Assembly: GCF_900142825.1 (NCBI RefSeq)
Contig: NZ_FRCH01000001.1
Location: 1,798,001 to 1,862,000 of the forward strand
Direction: 5' to 3'
From: Rhodanobacter sp. OK091
GTDB taxonomy: Bacteria > Pseudomonadota > Gammaproteobacteria > Xanthomonadales > Rhodanobacteraceae
DNA length: 64,000 bases
Part shown: positions 1 through 8,149 of the stretch, piece after piece
Layout of the letters: the number at the start of each line of letters is the position of its first letter
Position numbering within the stretch: position 1 is the first letter of the stretch
Made by a program: the position numbers and the translations under genes
The notes under the pieces: generated by a model
What the model saw: the letters and a program-made list of their open reading frames with translations, nothing else
Told to the model about the DNA's origin: nothing
Databases searched by the model: none

Positions 1-195
1 GCAGAGCATCAGCGAGCATTTCATGGGCGAGGCTGCTCCGGACCGGTGCTGGCGAACGATGGCGCAGCGCCCAGAGCGGCTGCCTGCGGCGAGAGTAGGT
101 GGACACTTTGCGTTGCAATCATTGCGCATCCACATATTGGGCGGGACGGCCGTGCCGGCAGCGACATGGCGGGCATTCTGCACCGGCAAATCCGG

Positions 196-248
196 AAAAA
201 ACCACCGGCTGCGGACGGGAGAGGGAGGGCTGCCCGTCCGCGGCCGGT
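196..248 (-). terminator. Rho-independent terminator after the first TonB receptor gene
   Basis: Read on the minus strand, two 16-nt arms (233-248 and 204-219) pair with one mismatch around a 13-nt loop, and a run of six U residues (201-196) follows. It lies 14 nt after the receptor stop codon, so it ends the glucokinase-receptor transcript. I see no gene in bases 1-195. Confidence 0.85.
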
Positions 249-262
249 GTACCACACACACG

Positions 263-2971
263 TCAAAGCTTGAAGTTCAGACTCAATGAGTAGGTCCGGC
301 CGTTCTTGTACATGCCGATCGGCGCGTACTTCACATCGTTGAACCAGTAGTAGGTGGAATCGAGCAGGTTGGTCGCGCTCAGCGTCACGCCCATCCAGTC
401 GTTGACCTGATAGCTGGCGCTGATGTCGAGCTCCTTGTACTGATCGGAGAACACGTGGGAATCGAGCCGTCCGATCTGGGTGAAATACGGCGAGCGCCAG
501 CTGTAATTGACGCGCACCATGTACGGGCCGTGCTCGTAGTACGGGATGATGTTGAGCGTGTTCTTGGACAGGAACGGCATGTTCAGGCCGGTGCTGGCGT
601 CGGCATGAGCATAGGTGTAGTTGGTCTGCAGGCCGAAACCGTAGCCGAGATCCTGCTGGTACATCAGCGAGATGCCGCGCACCTTGGCGTTGGAGACGTT
701 CACCGGCGAGGTGATGGTGTAGAGGTTGGTCTGACCGGTGGTCGGATCGAAGAACGAACGCTCGTCGGTATTGGTGACGATGTAATTGCCGATCTTGCGG
801 TAGAACAGCTCGGTGGCCAGCAGGCTTGATGGCGCGAAGTACCACTCGCCGGCCAGGTCGAAGTTGGTCGACGAATACGGCTTGAGATTCGGGTTGCCGG
901 CGCTGCCGGTGAAGTTGCCGCCCGTGCTGCTGAGCGACACGGATCCGGCCAGGTCCGAATAGCGCGGCCGCGCGATCACCTTGGCCACGCCGAAGCGGAC
1001 GACCTTGTCATCGTCGATGTCGTAGGCCATGTTGAAGCTCGGCAGAGGCTTGTAGTAGCGACTCTTGTTCTGCACGAGGTAGTAGGCACTTCCGCTGGTG
1101 GACTGGTAGTAGGTCGACTTGTCGGTCGTGTCCACATAACGGACGCCGAAGTTGCCGTGCAAGCCGAAGTCGGTGGCGTAATTGAACTGCACGTAGAGGT
1201 CGCGCGTCAGCTCCTTCACTTTGAAGATCGACGGGTAATTGATGTTGTACGGACCCTGCGGCTGGGCGTTGAGGTAGCTCTGCACCGCGCCGAGGTTCGC
1301 GGTCGGCCAGTTGACCAGGTCGCCACTGGCATGCAGGCCGTCGTACAGGCCGCCGGGCGTGGTGCCCGGACTGAAATCCGACAGCGAGATGGCATCCGTG
1401 GTGTTGATGCGGTTGCCGCGCGAGAACTGGCTGTTGTCGTGATCGATGTATTTGCCGCCTATCTGCACCTGGTTGATCGGACCCCAGTCCAGATCGCGGC
1501 TGGCGTCGAACTGCGCGTACTTCTCGCGGTCCTTGGTCGTCTCGTAATAGATGCCGCCCGCCTGGTACTTGCCGTTGATGCTCGAATCGCCTGGCACCGA
1601 ACCGGCCGGTGCAGCGGACAGGCCCCAGTTGCTGGCCGAGCCGTTGTCGTAGTTGACCGCGGTGTTCTTGCCGTCGTACGAGAAGTTGTAGCCGCCGGAC
1701 TGCAGCAGATACTTCATGAGGTACTCGGGATCCTTGCCGCCTCGCGCCGCGGTGTAGCCGACCTGGCTGGTGAGCACCCATTTGTCGCCGTTGTAGTCGT
1801 GGCGGAAATTGAGGCTCTTGGTGGTGACTTCCGATTTGCGAAAGTTCGCATCGAGCTGCGCATACGGTTGCCCGTTCGCGGTGTTTCCGGAGACAGTCGC
1901 CTGGGTGATGTAGCCGTTGTTGATCGTGTAGTCGGTGATCTTGTTGAGATCGCCGCAACCCGGGCACACATAGCGCGACTCGCTGAAGTTGTCGTACTTG
2001 CCCTTGACGTAGATGCCGGTCAGGTTGAACTCGTTCTTGTCGTCCGGCCGCCATTCGAGGGCGGACTGGATGCCGTCGCGGCGCCGCACCTGCTGGAAGT
2101 AGGAGCTGTTGATGCCCACCGGGTACTTGGCGGTGGTCACGTCGCCGCTGCCGGTCTGGGTCGCGGTCGGAGAGATGCTGGTACCGGCCTTGCCGTAGCC
2201 GAAGAACTCGATACCTGCGCGGGACAGGTTTTCCTTGTCGTGGGTCAGCGCGGTGAGGAAGCCGAAGGTGCTGTCGCTGTTCTTCCAGCTCCACAGCACC
2301 GAGCCGCGAGGGTTCCCGTCCTTGGAACGATCGTTGTAGTTGTAGCCCAGCGAACCGCGCAGCGTGTTCGCCGGGAGATCCAGCGGCTTGCGCGTGTTGA
2401 CGATCACGGTACCGCCGATGCTGCCCTCGTCGATGCGCGCCATGGGCGACTTGTACACTTCCATCGAGCCGATGATTTCCGGCGACAGCAGCGTGTAGTT
2501 GAAGGTGCGGCCGCTGGTGTCGGTGGGGTTGCCGCCCCAGTCGCCCGAGGCGATGGTCTGGCCATTGATCAGCACACGGTTCAGCGCCGGATCGGTGCCG
2601 TTGATGCTGACCTTCTCGCCCTCGCCGAACTGGCGATCCACCGAGATGCCGGGGAGGTGCGCCAGCGACTCGGCGGCATTGGTGTCCGGAAACTTGCCGA
2701 TGTCCTCGGCGCTGATGGCGTCGACGATGGCGTTGGCGTTGCGCTTGATATCCATCGCCTTCTGCAGGCTCTGGCGATAGCCGGTCACCGTCACCGTCTG
2801 CAGGTTCTGCGCCTGTTTCTCCTGAGCGCGCTGCTGCGGCGTCTTGGTCTTGGCGGTATCGCCGGCGGCTGGCGCAGTAGCCGTCGTCGCGGAGGTAGCG
2901 TCTTGTGCATGTGCGCCGGCAGCCAGCCCCCACAGGATGCTCGCGCACAGAAATGTCTTGCTGATCTTCAT
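263..2971 (-). CDS. TonB-dependent outer-membrane receptor (Xanthomonas/Caulobacter carbohydrate type)
   Basis: This is a gated 22-strand barrel receptor of the outer membrane that imports a ligand using TonB energy. I place the start at 2971, not at the longer possible start at 3046. It gives a clean signal peptide (MKISKTFLCASILWG to AHAQ) and has a GGGGAA ribosome site just upstream. After a low-complexity linker comes a TonB-box-like stretch (LQTVTVTGYR), then the plug (EDIGKFPDTNAAESLAHLPG) and a barrel ending in the terminal aromatic/hydrophobic signal (LSLNFKL). Length is 902 aa, normal for the carbohydrate-linked TonB-Xanth-Caul family. The gene lies 28 nt behind the glucokinase gene and is probably cotranscribed with it. 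The ligand cannot be read from sequence; context suggests a fucose- or glucose-containing oligosaccharide. Confidence 0.93.
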   Translation of the reverse strand: MKISKTFLCASILWGLAAGAHAQDATSATTATAPAAGDTAKTKTPQQRAQEKQAQNLQTVTVTGYRQSLQKAMDIKRNANAIVDAISAEDIGKFPDTNAAESLAHLPGISVDRQFGEGEKVSINGTDPALNRVLINGQTIASGDWGGNPTDTSGRTFNYTLLSPEIIGSMEVYKSPMARIDEGSIGGTVIVNTRKPLDLPANTLRGSLGYNYNDRSKDGNPRGSVLWSWKNSDSTFGFLTALTHDKENLSRAGIEFFGYGKAGTSISPTATQTGSGDVTTAKYPVGINSSYFQQVRRRDGIQSALEWRPDDKNEFNLTGIYVKGKYDNFSESRYVCPGCGDLNKITDYTINNGYITQATVSGNTANGQPYAQLDANFRKSEVTTKSLNFRHDYNGDKWVLTSQVGYTAARGGKDPEYLMKYLLQSGGYNFSYDGKNTAVNYDNGSASNWGLSAAPAGSVPGDSSINGKYQAGGIYYETTKDREKYAQFDASRDLDWGPINQVQIGGKYIDHDNSQFSRGNRINTTDAISLSDFSPGTTPGGLYDGLHASGDLVNWPTANLGAVQSYLNAQPQGPYNINYPSIFKVKELTRDLYVQFNYATDFGLHGNFGVRYVDTTDKSTYYQSTSGSAYYLVQNKSRYYKPLPSFNMAYDIDDDKVVRFGVAKVIARPRYSDLAGSVSLSSTGGNFTGSAGNPNLKPYSSTNFDLAGEWYFAPSSLLATELFYRKIGNYIVTNTDERSFFDPTTGQTNLYTITSPVNVSNAKVRGISLMYQQDLGYGFGLQTNYTYAHADASTGLNMPFLSKNTLNIIPYYEHGPYMVRVNYSWRSPYFTQIGRLDSHVFSDQYKELDISASYQVNDWMGVTLSATNLLDSTYYWFNDVKYAPIGMYKNGRTYSLSLNFKL

Positions 2972-2999
2972 CTGATTTTCCCCGACCCCGTTTCGTTGG

Positions 3000-4163
3000 T
3001 CATTGCGAACCATCCCTTTTGGAGGGTTCGCGTACGGCACTTTCACTGGCTTGCTGGTGGAACTGCAGCGCCGGCATGGATGCAGGCCCTGCGTTCAACG
3101 CCCCCCCGGCGCGAAGAACATTCAGATACCAGCTGGCGGCACCAATCACGCCGAGCTGGCCGTGGTCCACCACCCGAATGGGGACCTTGTTGAGGAACGG
3201 GCGCATCACGCCCTTGTCGAGGAAGCGCTCGACCAGGGGGCTGCAGCGCATGAAATCGACGATCTGCGAAAGAAATCCGCCGGCGAGATAGACGCCACCC
3301 GTGGCGCCGTACAGCATGGTCAGGTCGCCCGCGAACGATCCCAGCCAGCCGCAGAACATGGTGAGCGCCTCGCTCGCCATGTCGTTGCTGCCGGCGAGTG
3401 CGGCGGCGGTGATGGCCGCCGGTTCGTCGAGGACCGGATAGCGATCGCGCACCGCGCATAGCGCTGTATAGAGTCGGAGCAGACCCGGGCCGGAAAGCAC
3501 CGACTCGTACGGGACATGACTGTCGGCCAGCGCCAGCTGCTCGAGCACTTGCTGCTCCACACCGACACGCGCGGCCAACTGGATCTGGCCGGCCTCGGTC
3601 GGCAGCACACGGGGCGGATCGCCGGGAAGCCAGACGGCAGCGCCCAGGCCCGTGCCAGGACCGATGATCGCGACGGGGCCGATCTCCGGCCTCAGCGGGG
3701 CCTTCAGCGTTGCCGTGTTGCTGGCGTCGAGGTGAGCCGTGGCGTACGCCAGCGCTTCGAAGTCATTGAGAAACCGGATGCAGTCGAGCCCCAGGGTCTC
3801 GGCCATCGCCGCGGGCGCGACCGGCCAGGCCAGATTCTTGTTGACCACCACGCCCGCATGCACGCAGCCGGCGCAGGCCAGCACCAGTTCGCGAGGCTGC
3901 ACATCGAGTTCGGTGCAGAAGCAGCGAACGATGTCGGCCAGATGAGGATGGTCGGCGCAGCGGTAGGTGCGATAGGCGAGCAGCTTCGGCGCGCCTTGTT
4001 CGGTGCGTGGCGAGACCAGCCCCAGGCGCGCATGCGAGCCACCGACATCGGCGGCGAGGAAGGGCTGACCGGAGTCCCCGCACAGGAACGTCCCGGCACC
4101 CGCAATCGCTCCGGCCACAAGCCGCTGCGGAGCGCATGCCGCCCTTGCCGAAACGGCGCTCAT
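3000..4163 (-). CDS. Glucokinase-family sugar kinase (Glk type)
   Basis: This cytoplasmic kinase phosphorylates glucose or a related hexose with ATP. The nucleotide-binding motif FLAADVGGSHARLGLV lies near residues 35-50. Other family landmarks follow: the NDFEALAY segment, the GPGTGLG loop, the TEAGQI segment and the late YLAGG motif. The chosen start (MSAVSARAAC, 387 aa) has AGGGG upstream and is within the family length; an ATG 18 nt upstream has a poorer ribosome site. It heads a leftward pair with the TonB receptor and is divergent from the L-fucose genes. A second glucokinase at 52.7-53.8 kb is also followed by a TonB receptor. Glucose versus N-acetylglucosamine specificity is not decidable here. 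Confidence 0.88.
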   Translation of the reverse strand: MSAVSARAACAPQRLVAGAIAGAGTFLCGDSGQPFLAADVGGSHARLGLVSPRTEQGAPKLLAYRTYRCADHPHLADIVRCFCTELDVQPRELVLACAGCVHAGVVVNKNLAWPVAPAAMAETLGLDCIRFLNDFEALAYATAHLDASNTATLKAPLRPEIGPVAIIGPGTGLGAAVWLPGDPPRVLPTEAGQIQLAARVGVEQQVLEQLALADSHVPYESVLSGPGLLRLYTALCAVRDRYPVLDEPAAITAAALAGSNDMASEALTMFCGWLGSFAGDLTMLYGATGGVYLAGGFLSQIVDFMRCSPLVERFLDKGVMRPFLNKVPIRVVDHGQLGVIGAASWYLNVLRAGGALNAGPASMPALQFHQQASESAVREPSKRDGSQ

Positions 4164-4320
4164 GCGCCACGGCCCCTGCATGAAACGCGCTGGGACGGGC
4201 CTCGGATACCGCTGTTCTGTCGCATCGGGAGTTGCATTGTTCGCACCACGAATGCTTGTTGCTGGCCTTACCGCCTTGCAGCCAGATCGCTGGAAATGTT
4301 CACTGGCGAAACGAAGATTT

Positions 4321-4333
4321 ATATATACTTTAG
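4321..4333 (+). repeat. Direct repeat copy 1 (ATATATACTTTAG)
   Basis: This 13-mer matches a second copy at 4388-4400 (ATATAAACTTTAG) at 12 of 13 positions, in the same orientation, with starts 67 bp apart. Both lie in the divergent control region and could be activator sites or parts of promoters. Confidence 0.45.
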
Positions 4334-4339
4334 ATCGTG

Positions 4340-4358
4340 ACAAGCTGCACTGCAACAT
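4340..4358. promoter_or_regulatory. Candidate fucose-regulon operator, copy 1
   Basis: ACAAGCTGCACTGCAACAT matches ACAAGGTGCAGCGCAACAT at 12387-12405, in the other divergent gap of this locus, at 16 of 19 positions. The core is a loose palindrome (GTTGC-N3-GCANC on the other strand). The IclR regulator encoded at 12505 is the obvious candidate to bind both; this is inference. Confidence 0.5.
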
Positions 4359-4360
4359 AA

Positions 4361-4374
4361 CGGTAGCGCTGTTG
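4361..4374. promoter_or_regulatory. Possible LacI-type operator (GGTAGCGCT core)
   Basis: The stretch CGGTAGCGCTGTTG has the AGCGCT centre typical of LacI-family operators in Xanthomonads, but only one good half-site. No LacI gene is adjacent; the nearest is at 55.7 kb. Low confidence. Confidence 0.25.
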
Positions 4375-4387
4375 CCAACAAACTCAC

Positions 4388-4400
4388 ATATAAACTTTAG
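4388..4400 (+). repeat. Direct repeat copy 2 (ATATAAACTTTAG)
   Basis: Second copy of the 13-mer at 4321-4333, with one mismatch. It is followed by more AT-rich sequence that leads to the fucose operon start at 4508. Confidence 0.45.
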
Positions 4401-4507
4401 TTTTATCTATACACACAAGCGCAAATACGCGATCATGAACACGCTGCGATGAGCCGGTGAGGGCCAGGCTCCGCTAGCGCAGTACTCGAAGGCATCGGGA
4501 GTGCTCA

Positions 4508-5536
4508 ATGACCGCATCCGCTACAAGAGAAGATCCGGGCAAGGCCGTAACCGGCGTGCGCGGACGACGGCTTTCACGGCTGTCCTTCGGCGGTGCGCCG
4601 ATCGGCAACCTCTACGAGTCGGTCGATGACGCCATCGCCGCCACCGCGGTCATGCGCGCGTGGCAGCAGGGCATCCGGCATTTCGACACTGCGCCCTACT
4701 ACGGCTACGGCCTCAGCGAAAGCCGGCTGGGCGCTACGCTGCAGGAGCTTGACCGCGACAGCTACACCTTGTCGACCAAGGTCGGCCGACGTATCGAAGC
4801 GGATGCCGGACGTTCCGATCATGCCGACGGCTTTGTCGTCGACGGTCAACGCGCCCGCTTCGACTACAGCCGCGATGGCGTCATGCGTTCGCTCGAAGCC
4901 AGCCTCAAACGCCTGCGTACCGACCATGTCGAGCTGCTGCTATTGCATGACATCGGCGCACTGACCCATGGCATGCATCATCCGGAAGTGTTTCGCCAGG
5001 CATTGGACGAAGCGCTGCCGGCCATGGCCGAGTTGCGTGCCCAAGGGGTATGCGGTGCGATCGGCATCGGCGTCAACGAGGAGGCGATCTGCCTGGAGCT
5101 GATGCCGCGCTTTCCGCTCGACGCGATCATGCTGGCCGGCCGCTATACGCTGTTCGAGCAGCAGCACAGTGAGGGAGTGATGGCGCTGGCGCTGGCGCAA
5201 GGTGTGGCGATTCTGGCTGCGGGACCTTACAACTCCGGCCTGCTCGGCGGCGCGTCCGCACCCGGGCCTTTCTACAATTACGCGCCCGCCGACGATGCGG
5301 TGCTCGAGAAGGCCCGCCGCTTCTACGACGTCTGTGCGCAGACCGGCAGCGAGGTCGGTGCGGCTGCCTTGCAGTTTCCTCTGGCGCATCCGGCGGTGGC
5401 GACCGTGGTTTGCGGCCTGCGCTCGGCGGCCGAGGTCGACAGCGCCGTGGCGCGGCTGCAAGCCGGCGTCCCGGCCGCGACCTGGAGCGCGTTGCGTGCG
5501 GCCGGCCTGTTGCTGCACGGCGTGCCCACGCCATGA
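4508..5536 (+). CDS. L-fucose dehydrogenase (aldo/keto reductase)
   Basis: This is the first enzyme of the oxidative fucose route: it oxidises L-fucose to L-fuconolactone with NAD(P)+. The 342-aa protein is an aldo/keto reductase of the D-threo-aldose dehydrogenase branch. The catalytic tetrad is visible as D60 and Y65 (FDTAPYYGYG), K91 (LSTKVGR) and H147 (LLLLHDIG). A GGGAG ribosome site precedes the ATG. Its stop overlaps the start of the next gene (ATGA), which supports translational coupling. The substrate is assigned mainly from the complete pathway around it, which matches the order known in Xanthomonas campestris. Activity on D-arabinose or L-galactose would also be normal for this family. 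Confidence 0.88.
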   Translation: MTASATREDPGKAVTGVRGRRLSRLSFGGAPIGNLYESVDDAIAATAVMRAWQQGIRHFDTAPYYGYGLSESRLGATLQELDRDSYTLSTKVGRRIEADAGRSDHADGFVVDGQRARFDYSRDGVMRSLEASLKRLRTDHVELLLLHDIGALTHGMHHPEVFRQALDEALPAMAELRAQGVCGAIGIGVNEEAICLELMPRFPLDAIMLAGRYTLFEQQHSEGVMALALAQGVAILAAGPYNSGLLGGASAPGPFYNYAPADDAVLEKARRFYDVCAQTGSEVGAAALQFPLAHPAVATVVCGLRSAAEVDSAVARLQAGVPAATWSALRAAGLLLHGVPTP

Positions 5537-6384
5537 TCATCGTCGACGCCCACCAGCATTATTGGCAGCCGGCACGCGGCGACTACGGCTGGCTGGCGCA
5601 GGCGCCGGCGGCGCTGCAACGATCGTTCCTGCCGACCGACCTGCACGCGCAGCGCGAGGCGGCTGGCGTGCAATTCAGTGTGCTGGTGCAGGCGGCGCCC
5701 AGCGAAGCGGAGACCCGTTACCTGTTCGAGCTGGCACGGCGGGATCCGGCCGTTGTCGGCGTCGTGGGCTGGGTCGACCTGGAAGCCGCGGATGCCTGCG
5801 CACGCATCCACTCGCTGAAGCGCGATAGCGATGGCCTGCTTTGCGGGCTGCGGCCGATGGCGCAGGACATCGCCGATCCGGACTGGCTTTCGCATGCGGC
5901 GCTCGATCGCGCGTTCGACTGCATGCAGGACATGGAGCTGGCGTTCGACGCCCTGGTCACGCCGTTGCAGTTGCCGGCGCTGTGCCGGCGGCTGGCCCGG
6001 CATCCGCAACTTCGCAGCGTGCTCGACCACGCCGGCAAGCCGTCGATCGCCCACGGAGACGATGGACAGTGGCTAGCGTGGATCGACCAGCTGGCGCAGC
6101 ATCCGCAGCTTCACTGCAAGCTGTCCGGACTGCTCACGCTGCTCGACCCTGGCACGCAGGAGGACGCCATCGATCGCTGCGTGAAAGATCTTTTCGACCG
6201 CTTCGGTGCATCGCGGCTGATGTGGGGCAGCGATTGGCCGGTGCTCACCACACGCGCCGACTACGGCCACTGGCTGCGCTTGTCCAAGGTACTGACCGAG
6301 CGCTACGCGCCGGGACGGCAGGCCGATGTCTTCGGCGCCAACGCCACGCGTTTCTACGCGCTGGACGTCTCCATCCTTTCGTGA
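5533..6384 (+). CDS. L-fuconolactone hydrolase (amidohydrolase 2 family)
   Basis: It is predicted to open L-fuconolactone to L-fuconate in the cytoplasm. The 283-aa protein starts MIIVDAHQHYW, giving the metal-binding H-x-H pair (H7, H9) at the end of strand 1. It also carries LDHAGKPSI in the middle and the MWGSDWPVL motif with the conserved metal/catalytic Asp near the C-terminus. This is the amidohydrolase-related TIM-barrel subgroup of sugar lactonases. The ATG at 5533 overlaps the previous stop as ATGA, so I reject the longer upstream frame, which starts inside the dehydrogenase gene. Its place between fucose dehydrogenase and the other fuconate enzymes fixes the likely substrate. Confidence 0.88.
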   Translation: MIIVDAHQHYWQPARGDYGWLAQAPAALQRSFLPTDLHAQREAAGVQFSVLVQAAPSEAETRYLFELARRDPAVVGVVGWVDLEAADACARIHSLKRDSDGLLCGLRPMAQDIADPDWLSHAALDRAFDCMQDMELAFDALVTPLQLPALCRRLARHPQLRSVLDHAGKPSIAHGDDGQWLAWIDQLAQHPQLHCKLSGLLTLLDPGTQEDAIDRCVKDLFDRFGASRLMWGSDWPVLTTRADYGHWLRLSKVLTERYAPGRQADVFGANATRFYALDVSILS

Positions 6385-6402
6385 CTACTGCAGGACCCGC
6401 TC

Positions 6403-6471
6403 ATGACTCCTTATCTCACCCACTTCCTCGCCACGCACTTCTTCGCCACGCCGGCCGGAGCTCTCGCATGA
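6403..6471 (+). CDS. Candidate 22-aa leader ORF coupled to the next gene
   Basis: An ATG at 6403, preceded by CAGGA at good spacing, opens 22 codons. The frame ends in a TGA that overlaps the start codon of the next gene (ATGA at 6468-6471). The peptide begins MTPYLTHFLATHFF and its coding sequence contains a near-tandem repeat (CTTCCTCGCCACG / CTTCTTCGCCACG). It would fill most of an 83-nt gap that otherwise looks too long for this tight operon. It may serve only to deliver ribosomes to the downstream start. No homology is claimed. Confidence 0.35.
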   Translation: MTPYLTHFLATHFFATPAGALA

Positions 6472-7214
6472 GCGGCCGGCTGTCCGGCAAGCATGCGCTG
6501 ATCACGGCCGCGGGCGCCGGCATCGGTCGCGCCACCGCCCTGGCATTCGCCCACGCTGGCGCGAGCGTGCTGGCCACCGACATCGATGCCGAAGCGCTCG
6601 CCAGCCTGGCAGCGGCGCATCCGTCGATCACCACCCAGGTACTGGACGTGACCGACCCCGCCGCCATCGCCTCGCTGGTCGGCGCCGCCGGGCCGCTCGA
6701 CACGCTGTTCAACTGCGCCGGCTATGTGCATGCGGGCACCATCCTTGAGACCGACGAAGCCAGCTGGAAGCGATCGTTCTCGATCAACGTCGACAGCATG
6801 TTCCACCTGTGCAAGGCGGTGCTGCCAGGCATGCTAGCGCGCGGCGGCGGCAGCATCGTCAACATGTCTTCGGTGGCATCCAGCATCAAAGGCGTGCCCA
6901 ACCGCTTCGCCTACAGCGCGACCAAGGCCGCGGTCATCGGCTTGACCCGATCGATCGCCGCCGACTTCGTGGCCCGCGGCGTGCGCTGCAACGCGATCTG
7001 TCCGGGCACGGTGAAAACCCCTTCGCTGGAGCAGCGCGTGCGCGCGCTCGGCGGCGATCAGGAAGCCGCGTGGCGCAGCTTCACCGACCGCCAGCCGATG
7101 GGCCGGCTCGGCCGGCCGGAAGAAATCGCCGCGCTGGCGTTGTACCTCGCTTCGGACGAGGCCTCATTCACCACCGGCACCATCCACGTCGTGGATGGCG
7201 GCTGGTCCAACTAA
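6468..7214 (+). CDS. 2-keto-3-deoxy-L-fuconate dehydrogenase (SDR)
   Basis: It is predicted to oxidise 2-keto-3-deoxy-L-fuconate to 2,4-diketo-3-deoxy-L-fuconate with NAD+. The 248-aa protein is a classical short-chain dehydrogenase. It has the cofactor-binding TAAGAGIG glycine motif (residues 13-20), NCAG at 82-85, the NMSS serine region (132-135), the active-site Y149-x3-K153 (YSATK), and a C-terminus ending VVDGGWSN. A CCGGAG ribosome site lies just before the ATG at 6468. A longer frame runs through from the previous gene but starts in the wrong reading frame for that gene. The fucose role comes from the operon; the fold alone only says SDR. Confidence 0.87.
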   Translation: MSGRLSGKHALITAAGAGIGRATALAFAHAGASVLATDIDAEALASLAAAHPSITTQVLDVTDPAAIASLVGAAGPLDTLFNCAGYVHAGTILETDEASWKRSFSINVDSMFHLCKAVLPGMLARGGGSIVNMSSVASSIKGVPNRFAYSATKAAVIGLTRSIAADFVARGVRCNAICPGTVKTPSLEQRVRALGGDQEAAWRSFTDRQPMGRLGRPEEIAALALYLASDEASFTTGTIHVVDGGWSN

Positions 7215-7227
7215 CCGGAGACCATCG

Positions 7228-8091
7228 ATGAAACTCGCCCGCTACGGCAACCCCGGCCAGGAAAAGCCCGGCATCCTCGACGCCGACGGCCAGCTGCGCG
7301 ACCTTTCCGCGATCGTTGCCGACATCACCGCTGAGGTCCTCACCCGCGACGGGCTGCGCCGGCTGGCCGCGATCGACCCCGCCACGCTGCCGCTGGTACC
7401 CGGCACGCCGCGTTACGGTGCGCCGGTGGCGCAGGTCGGCAAGATGCTCTGCGTGGGTTTGAACTACGCCGAGCATGCCGCCGAAACGAATACGCCCTTG
7501 CCGGAACAGCCGGTGCTCTTCATGAAGGCCACCAGCGCGATCATGGGCGCCAACGACGACTTGATGATTCCCCGCGGCTCGGTGAAGACCGACTGGGAGG
7601 TGGAGCTCGGCATCGTCATCGGCGACGTCGCACGCGATGTTTCCATCGGCGAGGCGCTGGCCCACGTGGCCGGTTATGTGGTGATCAACGATGTCTCAGA
7701 ACGCGAGTTCCAGCTCGAACACGGCGGCCAGTGGGTGAAGGGCAAGAGCTGCGATACCTTCGGCCCGATCGGTCCGTGGCTGGTGACCGCCGACGAGATC
7801 CCCGACCCGCAGAAGCTGTCGCTGTGGCTCGAGGTCAACGGCCACCGCTACCAGAACGGCAACACCCGGACGATGGCGTTCGGAGTGGCCCATCTGGTGA
7901 GCTACATCAGCCGCTACATGACCTTGATGCCGGGCGACGTGATCAGCTCGGGCACACCTGCCGGCGTGGGCCTTGGCCAGCACCCGCCCACTTATCTGCG
8001 CACCGGCGACGTCGTCGAACTCGGTATCGAGGGCCTGGGGCGGCAACGCCAGCAGGTGGTCGCCCATCCCGCCGACGCCGTCCGCTCCTGA
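7228..8091 (+). CDS. 2,4-diketo-3-deoxy-L-fuconate hydrolase (FAH family)
   Basis: It is predicted to cleave the diketo acid to pyruvate and L-lactate, the last carbon-carbon step of the route. The 287-aa protein has the fumarylacetoacetate-hydrolase C-terminal fold: VGLNYAEHA, then the acidic metal site around [21 protein letters not shown], the [12 protein letters not shown] loop and the SSGTPAGVG substrate loop. A GGAGA ribosome site supports the ATG at 7228, 13 nt after the preceding stop. An earlier in-frame start at 7195 lies inside the previous gene and is unlikely. Confidence 0.88.
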   Translation: MKLARYGNPGQEKPGILDADGQLRDLSAIVADITAEVLTRDGLRRLAAIDPATLPLVPGTPRYGAPVAQVGKMLCVGLNYAEHAAETNTPLPEQPVLFMKATSAIMGANDDLMIPRGSVKTDWEVELGIVIGDVARDVSIGEALAHVAGYVVINDVSEREFQLEHGGQWVKGKSCDTFGPIGPWLVTADEIPDPQKLSLWLEVNGHRYQNGNTRTMAFGVAHLVSYISRYMTLMPGDVISSGTPAGVGLGQHPPTYLRTGDVVELGIEGLGRQRQQVVAHPADAVRS

Positions 8092-8149
8092 ACGCATATC
8101 TCTTTTCTTTTGTCGTCATTCCTTCCGGCATTCTGGAGGCCGGACACCC

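Larger units (their letters stand above)
4164..4507. promoter_or_regulatory. Divergent control region between glucokinase/receptor and L-fucose genes
   Basis: This 344-bp gap has no convincing gene and is clearly AT-rich at 4315-4440, unlike its surroundings. It must hold the promoters of both the leftward glucokinase-receptor pair and the rightward fucose operon. It contains the 19-bp element at 4340-4358, two near-identical 13-bp direct repeats at 4321-4333 and 4388-4400, and a GGTAGCGCT core at 4362-4370 like LacI-type operators. I could not choose -35/-10 boxes with confidence. Confidence 0.6.
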
